This document shows, in pieces, positions 5,103 to 8,694 of a stretch of 8,694 nt of DNA. The DNA is taken from NCBI GenBank assembly GCA_946645735.1, contig CAMPCK010000028.1, forward strand, positions 1 to 8,694, given 5' to 3'. The translations under genes were made by a program, and so were the position numbers. This stretch comes from an uncultured Clostridia bacterium (GTDB taxonomy: Bacteria > Bacillota_A > Clostridia > Peptostreptococcales > Anaerovoracaceae). Each line of letters opens with the position of its first letter. Positions within the stretch are counted from its first letter, which is position 1. The notes under the pieces are model-generated. The model did no database searches. It had not been told where the DNA came from and was given only the letters and a program-made list of their open reading frames with translations.

Positions 5103-6834
5103 GAAAGACAAGGCTTCCAAAGCCGCCTTAAGAAAAGAGAGAAAAGAATCCTGGAAGCGCCTTTTCAAAATATATACCAAGATAAAGATTCCCTGGATCT
5201 GGATGATCCTGGTGGCAGCCCTTTCCTTCGGCATGAGGGAGATCCAGGTGCTGGTGGTTCCTTACCAGACCAAGATCATGACGGGCGCCATCACTGAAGG
5301 AGGCTTCCTCGTGGGCTTCATGACCCTGACCTTTGCAGCAGCTGCCATGGAGGCAGTGCAGGGGGGCATCAATGAACTCACGGGAACCATGGTAGCAAGA
5401 AACGCCAGAAGATCAGTCTGGACGAAGCTTCTTTTCCTTCCCATGAGATTCTTCAGAAAAAAGGATCCCCAGGAATATATCTCAAGAATTACTCAGGATA
5501 CCACAGGGCTCTTCGCTGCTCTTGCTATCCTCATAAATATCGCATCCCTTGTTTTCGCCGTGGTTGAGGCCTTCAAGAGGATGTACGCCACCTACAAGAT
5601 GCTGGCACTCATCATGCTTTCAGGCATCCCGCTTCTGATTCTGGGAGCCTGGATCACAGGTATTTTCCAGTACAAGGTGATACACATCCAGAACACGGCC
5701 CTTGCAAGGATGACGGGATTCTTTGCAGAAAGGCTTCCCAGCGTAACTCACATCAAGACATCCAACATGGAAGATGAGGAATACCTCAAGGGTATCGAAG
5801 CAAATGACGAGAGGTATAAGGCGGAGTGCAAAATGGAGATTTTCCAGATCCTCATTGCGCCCATCGGCTCCTTTGCCCAGACCCTGAATCAGGTGGTTCT
5901 TCTCATCGTGGCCTCCGCTCTCGTAAGGCAGGGAACCATGGAGATGTATCAGCTGGTAAACCTCTACAACTACTATCTGCTCTTCATGGGAAATGCCTAT
6001 CTTCTCATGTCCATGTGGCAGATGCTGAAGCAGTCCCACGGTGCTTCTGAGATTATCGGCCAGATTCTTGATGCTGAGCCTGAGGAACTGGAGAAGGGCG
6101 AGCCCATGGGAGAAACCTGCGAGGACATCGCTTTTGAAAATGTGGGCTTCTCCTATGACGGAAAGACACCAGTACTCAGGGACGTAAGCTTCACCATACC
6201 CCGCGGCAAAAAGACCGTTATCGTGGGTGAGAACGGCTGCGGTAAGTCTACGGCCATCAAGCTTCTTGAGGGCTTCGAAGAACTGGATTCCGGCCGCATC
6301 CTTATAGGAGGCAGGGATATGAAGGATATCCAACTTAAGGATCTCAGAGACAAGGTGGGATACCTCTTCCAGGGCAACCAGATCGTAAAGGGCACCATAG
6401 AAGAGAACGTGAAGTACGGTATAGAGCATGAGTGCACTTCCGATGAGATCGAGGCCGCACTTAAGGCTGCCAAGGCCTATGACTTCATCCAGGAAAAGGA
6501 TGAGGGAATCAGGTCACAGATCAGCCGCTTCGACAACAAGGTTTCAGGCGGCGAGATGCAAAGAATCGCTGTCGCAAGAATGATCCTGAAGGACCCTGAA
6601 TATCTCATCATGGACGAGGCCACATCGGGTATCGACCTTGTGAGCGCCCGCGCTGTAAACGAGAGCGTTGAAGACATGATGAAGGGCAGGACCATTGTTG
6701 CCGTAAGCCATGACTTCGAGGAAATCAAGAAGGCGGATCACATCGTCGTTCTTAAGAACGGCGTCTGCGATGCGGAAGGTGATTACGACACCGTATACAG
6801 GGAAAGCGAACTCTTCAGGCAGTTTGCGGAGTGA
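5092..6834 (+). CDS. ABC exporter half-transporter, permease plus ATPase (subunit 2)
   Basis: From ATG 5092 the product is 580 residues. A basic N-terminus (MSDKKDKASKAALRKERKES) precedes a six-helix exporter membrane domain (about 34-320) and an ATPase domain (about 345-578). Motifs: Walker A GENGCGKST (379-387), Q-loop Q427, signature VSGGE (484-488, a variant of LSGGQ), Walker B YLIMDEA with D508 and E509, D-loop D515 and switch H540. The two subunits differ clearly in sequence and in the signature motif, as in heterodimeric exporters such as TM287/288 or BmrCD, where ATP sites are often unequal. Here both catalytic glutamates and histidines are present, so only the signature sequence is atypical. 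The 11-bp overlap with subunit 1 indicates translational coupling and joint assembly. Its final codons are the first unit of a 29-bp degenerate repeat running to 6967. Confidence 0.92.
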   Translation: MSDKKDKASKAALRKERKESWKRLFKIYTKIKIPWIWMILVAALSFGMREIQVLVVPYQTKIMTGAITEGGFLVGFMTLTFAAAAMEAVQGGINELTGTMVARNARRSVWTKLLFLPMRFFRKKDPQEYISRITQDTTGLFAALAILINIASLVFAVVEAFKRMYATYKMLALIMLSGIPLLILGAWITGIFQYKVIHIQNTALARMTGFFAERLPSVTHIKTSNMEDEEYLKGIEANDERYKAECKMEIFQILIAPIGSFAQTLNQVVLLIVASALVRQGTMEMYQLVNLYNYYLLFMGNAYLLMSMWQMLKQSHGASEIIGQILDAEPEELEKGEPMGETCEDIAFENVGFSYDGKTPVLRDVSFTIPRGKKTVIVGENGCGKSTAIKLLEGFEELDSGRILIGGRDMKDIQLKDLRDKVGYLFQGNQIVKGTIEENVKYGIEHECTSDEIEAALKAAKAYDFIQEKDEGIRSQISRFDNKVSGGEMQRIAVARMILKDPEYLIMDEATSGIDLVSARAVNESVEDMMKGRTIVAVSHDFEEIKKADHIVVLKNGVCDAEGDYDTVYRESELFRQFAE

Positions 6835-6967
6835 GCCGGACCGGACGGAGGTTCGCAGAATGAGCCGGACCGGACGGAGGTTTTTTGCAAGATACAGAGC
6901 GGACGGTCGGTTCGCGGAACAAGTTTAATCAGACGAAAGTTTTTTGAATAAAAGGAGAGAATGAAAT
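6822..6967. repeat. Degenerate 29-30-bp tandem repeat between exporter and thioredoxin genes
   Basis: Units begin with GTT at 6822, 6851, 6880, 6910 and 6939, spacings 29, 29, 30 and 29. Units 1 and 2 share a 22-base identical segment (6832-6853 and 6861-6882: TGAGCCGGACCGGACGGAGG then TT); units 3-5 are increasingly diverged but keep the GTT(T/C)(G/T) start and the GGACGG- or AGACGA-like end. Unit 1 includes the last codons of the exporter gene (FAE and stop); unit 2 repeats the same words in another frame, and unit 4 has GTTCGCGGAAC. The last unit runs into the thioredoxin ribosome site. No clear terminator is present in this 131-base gap, so read-through into the next genes is possible. 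Confidence 0.7.
6952..6957 (+). promoter_or_regulatory. Ribosome binding site of the thioredoxin gene
   Basis: AAGGAG lies 8 bases before ATG 6966. An ATG at 6961 is too close (3 bases) and would give only Met-Lys before a TGA that overlaps the real start, so 6966 is the start. Confidence 0.85.
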
Positions 6968-7280
6968 GATCAATATCGCAACAACTGAGACTTTTGATGA
7001 GCTCGTAAAAGAGGGTTTCACCATCGTGGACTTCTATTCAACCACCTGCGTGCCCTGCAAGATGTTTTCAAGGATCCTGGAGGATCTGACCCTGGACTAT
7101 CCCTTCGTGAACATCGTTAAGGTAAACGTAACGGATTATCCGGCCCTGGGCACCAGATTCGACATCATGGCTGTTCCCACGGTGAAGTTTTTCAAGGACG
7201 GCGTTGAAAGGGATACAGAGGTTGGCCTCATGAGCGAGGAAGAAGTAGTTGAGAAGATAACCCAGTATTATTATGAATAG
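6966..7280 (+). CDS. Thioredoxin-like protein with CVPC active site
   Basis: The 104-residue protein matches the size and layout of a single-domain cytosolic thioredoxin: strand FTIVDFY, redox motif C28-V-P-C31, helix CKMFSRILEDL, strand FVNIVKVNV, then F-D-I-M-A-V-P71-T with the cis-proline, strand VKFFKDG, and a glycine (G87) before the last helix. It should catalyse thiol-disulfide exchange. Two points differ from classical thioredoxin: the active site is CVPC rather than CGPC, and the usual tryptophan before the first cysteine is replaced (STTCVPC). It is therefore a divergent member whose redox potential or partner may differ. Its stop codon overlaps the ribosome site of the next gene, tying it to the trigger-factor-like protein. 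No thioredoxin reductase gene is in view. Confidence 0.92.
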   Translation: MINIATTETFDELVKEGFTIVDFYSTTCVPCKMFSRILEDLTLDYPFVNIVKVNVTDYPALGTRFDIMAVPTVKFFKDGVERDTEVGLMSEEEVVEKITQYYYE

Positions 7281-7283
7281 GAG
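7279..7283 (+). promoter_or_regulatory. Ribosome binding site overlapping the thioredoxin stop
   Basis: AGGAG begins inside the TAG stop of the thioredoxin gene (7278-7280) and stands 5 bases before ATG 7289. The overlap indicates translational coupling of the two genes. Confidence 0.85.
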
Positions 7284-7288
7284 AAAAA

Positions 7289-8275
7289 ATGGCTGAAGTT
7301 TTAAGATTAAAATCAAAGGCATTAAAGGTATACGATTACAGAAACGTAGACATTACGGGATATATTCCTGAGTTTACTCCCGATGAGGAGCAGCTTGAGA
7401 AGGACATTGACAGGATCCTGAAGGCCCACGGAGAAAGAGTGGCGGCTGAGACTGCTGAAGAGGGAGACATGATCGTGCTGGACCTGGAGTCCGAGAACGA
7501 GCGCTTTAACAAGAAGGGCGTCATGGTTCCTCTTGGAAAGGGAATCTACAACAAAGAACTGGAAGCCCAGATCATGGGTAATAAGGTCGGGGAAGAGTTC
7601 ACTGCTGTTGTGGACGGCAAGGAAGTCAAGGGCGTTGTCACAAGAAGCACCAGAACAATACTTCCTGAGCTCACGGACGAGAACGTGGCAAAATTCGGAA
7701 TGGAAGGAATCAGCACTGTAAAGGATCTCAAGGCACTTTGCGTGGACAAGCAAATAGCAAATCTTCTGGATGAGAGTGAAGCCGCAGATCAGGCTTCTGC
7801 AGCAGTATGGAAGGCCTTAAGCGACAATTCAGAGATCGAGCTTGATCCTGAAGAACTGAAGAGGGCTGATGAAGCTGCTGAAATCAAGAGAGCTGAACTG
7901 GAAACCCAGAAGCCTGTCTTTGAGACTGAAGAGGAGAAGGAAACCTTCCTGAGGGAGTACGAGGAAGAATACGGAATCCCTTATGAGGACGTTGATTTCG
8001 GAACCTTCGTATATGATATGTACCGTATGGAACTGAATCTGGCAGTGCTGGGATATGAGCAGGCTGTGAAAGAGGGAAGGGCTCTTACTGAAGACGATTA
8101 TCAGCAGTATGTCGGAAGGATCCAGGAGGCATATCCCGATATGTCAAAGGAACAGATCGAAGCTGACCACACCAGAGAGGATTTCCTCAAGCAGGAATAC
8201 AACAACCTCATCTGCGATGAGCTGGATGAATATGTGGCAGCAGCCTTCAAGAAAAAAATGAACCCTTACAGGTAA
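7289..8275 (+). CDS. Trigger-factor-like FKBP-domain chaperone without ribosome-binding domain
   Basis: The 328-residue protein is acidic and has no signal peptide. Residues about 55-125 read as the FKBP-type domain of trigger factor: EEGDMIVLDL, NKKGVMVPLGKGIYNKELEA and IMGNKVGEEF correspond to 'gD.v.iD', 'lG.g.f...fE..l.Gmk.Ge'. Residues about 125-320 are mostly helical and highly charged (LPELTDENVAKFG at 125-137 corresponds to the trigger factor linker 'pel.De.fak'), matching the substrate-cradling C-terminal domain. The N-terminal ribosome-docking domain with its GFRxGxxP motif is missing; only about 50 residues precede the FKBP part, against a usual total near 430. It is likely a cytosolic folding factor, possibly with prolyl isomerase activity, acting off the ribosome. 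It is coupled to the thioredoxin gene. The 3' end is duplicated in decayed form downstream. Confidence 0.82.
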   Translation: MAEVLRLKSKALKVYDYRNVDITGYIPEFTPDEEQLEKDIDRILKAHGERVAAETAEEGDMIVLDLESENERFNKKGVMVPLGKGIYNKELEAQIMGNKVGEEFTAVVDGKEVKGVVTRSTRTILPELTDENVAKFGMEGISTVKDLKALCVDKQIANLLDESEAADQASAAVWKALSDNSEIELDPEELKRADEAAEIKRAELETQKPVFETEEEKETFLREYEEEYGIPYEDVDFGTFVYDMYRMELNLAVLGYEQAVKEGRALTEDDYQQYVGRIQEAYPDMSKEQIEADHTREDFLKQEYNNLICDELDEYVAAAFKKKMNPYR

Positions 8276-8363
8276 CCCACTGAGGCTGCCTATGCGGCAG
8301 CAACCTTCAAGAAAAACGAATCCGTACAGATAAATGACCGGGCTGCCCACGCGGCGGCCTCTT
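8231..8363 (+). repeat. Decayed tandem duplication of the 3' end of the trigger-factor-like gene
   Basis: The gene's last bases TATGTGGCAGCAGCCTTCAA (8231-8250) recur as TATGCGGCAGCAACCTTCAA (8291-8310), 60 bp later, followed by AAGAAAAA and a matching (T)TACAG(G/A)TAA. A third, weaker copy, GGCTGCCCACGCGGCGGCC (8341-8359), aligns with GGCTGCCTATGCGGCAGC at 8284, 57 bp earlier. The gene's stop (8273-8275) lies within the first unit. Reading on in the same frame stays open for 45 codons to a TGA at 8411. Confidence 0.72.
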
Positions 8364-8381
8364 CTTTTGTACAAAAGAGGC
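8357..8381. repeat. Inverted repeat in the spacer before the desulfidase gene
   Basis: GCCTCTT (8357-8363) pairs with AAGAGGC (8375-8381), and the perfect palindrome CTTTTGTACAAAAG lies at 8364-8377. It could fold as a hairpin after the chaperone gene. There is no T-run on either side, so it is a weak terminator at best; a protein-binding palindrome is an alternative. Confidence 0.55.
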
Positions 8382-8409
8382 AAGGAAACAGACAATTTAG
8401 TTATAATTG

Positions 8410-8438
8410 TTGAAACCGGGAGTTTTTTGCTTTATTCT
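8410..8438 (+). promoter_or_regulatory. Likely promoter of the desulfidase gene
   Basis: TTGAAA (8410-8415) and TATTCT (8433-8438) are spaced by 17 bases and end 29 bases before ATG 8468. A TATAAT also occurs at 8402-8407, but without a usable -35. ACAATT (8392-8397) and AATTGT (8405-8410) form a 6-bp inverted repeat just upstream that could serve as an operator. Confidence 0.42.
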
Positions 8439-8455
8439 TAACATATCAAGATCTG

Positions 8456-8460
8456 AGGAG
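8456..8460 (+). promoter_or_regulatory. Ribosome binding site of the desulfidase gene
   Basis: AGGAG (in GAGGAG) lies 7 bases before ATG 8468 and fixes this start. Confidence 0.85.
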
Positions 8461-8467
8461 AAGAGCC

Positions 8468-8694
8468 ATGAAAAGACATGACCCCGAATACGATAAATAT
8501 GTAAGCATCCTTCACGAGGAGCTGAAGCCCGCCATGGGCTGCACGGAGCCCATCGCCATCGCCTACGCGGCGGCCAAGGGAAGGGCAGCTCTGGGCGCAA
8601 TGCCTGACCGTGTAAAGATCGAGGTAAGCGGCAACATCATAAAGAACGTTAAGAGCGTTGTGGTGCCCCACACGGGAGGACTCCGCGGGATACC
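8468..8694 (+). CDS. L-cysteine desulfidase / UPF0597 (CyuA/YhaM) family, N-terminal part
   Basis: The first 75 codons are present; the gene runs off the right edge. The start MKRHDPEYDKYVSILHEELK leads into PAMGCTEPIAIAYAAAKGRA, then a loop ending in DRVKIEVSGNIIKN and VVVPHTGGLRGI. GCTEP (Cys25), 'vSgNiiKN' and 'VPhT' are the N-terminal signature of the UPF0597 family, whose studied members (CyuA/YhaM, archaeal CdsB) break down L-cysteine to pyruvate, ammonia and sulfide using an iron-sulfur cluster; some relatives are annotated as serine dehydratase alpha-like. The cysteine in GCTEP is expected to take part in the cluster. Family membership is near certain, but substrate (cysteine versus serine) is inference. 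It seems to have its own promoter and does not obviously belong to the thioredoxin operon. Confidence 0.92.
   Translation, partial: MKRHDPEYDKYVSILHEELKPAMGCTEPIAIAYAAAKGRAALGAMPDRVKIEVSGNIIKNVKSVVVPHTGGLRGI

Noticed and set aside
5620..6429. 269-codon minus-strand frame opposite exporter subunit 2
   Set aside because: It mirrors the codon bias of the exporter gene and shows no domain, start signal or operon context.
6835..6882. Terminator built from CCGGACCGG with the following T-run
   Set aside because: The GC-rich words are direct repeats and do not give a stem next to TTTTTT; no stable hairpin was found by eye.
6710..6928. Plus-strand frame bridging the exporter 3' end and the repeat spacer
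   Set aside because: It lies out of frame within the exporter gene and reads into the degenerate 29-bp repeat; no ribosome site.

Overview
The window looks like chromosomal DNA from a Gram-positive anaerobe of the Clostridia, most likely a Lachnospiraceae-type gut or rumen bacterium. This is an inference from roughly balanced base composition, strong AGGAG/GGAGG ribosome sites, GTG starts, factor-independent terminators, a YugP-type metallopeptidase, a DUF4430-like lipoprotein and a CyuA/UPF0597 gene. No rRNA, tRNA, phage, transposase, toxin-antitoxin or CRISPR locus is visible.

Layout. (1) 1-248 is the 3' end of a membrane zinc metallopeptidase, closed by a terminator. (2) 304-1500 is a metal-dependent amidohydrolase, closed by a second terminator. 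(3) 1535-2020 is about 490 bp without genes. It holds a 92-bp tandem array of hairpin-bearing units, preceded by older-looking sequence in which short words recur at the same 92-bp spacing. A bidirectional terminator then separates it from (4), a small minus-strand lipoprotein (2072-2491). (5) A 190-bp divergent promoter region with one good sigma-A-type promoter on each strand leads rightward into (6) a tight operon: a YheO-type PAS/HTH regulator (2683-3321) and two half-size ABC exporter genes (3339-5102 and 5092-6834). (7) A short array of degenerate 29-30-bp repeats joins the exporter to (8) a translationally coupled pair, an atypical thioredoxin (CVPC active site) and a trigger-factor-like protein lacking the ribosome-binding domain (6966-8275). 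(9) After a decayed duplication of that gene's 3' end, a promoter and ribosome site lead into a partial L-cysteine desulfidase/UPF0597 gene (8468 to the window end).

How the genes may work together. The two ABC subunits almost certainly form one heterodimeric exporter; the co-transcribed YheO-type protein is probably its local regulator. The thioredoxin and trigger-factor-like proteins look like a small redox/folding pair. I see no complete novel defence or secretion system. The most unusual content is repetitive DNA: the 92-bp hairpin array, and two separate places (after 6834 and after 8275) where the last codons of a gene are repeated in decayed form into the downstream spacer.
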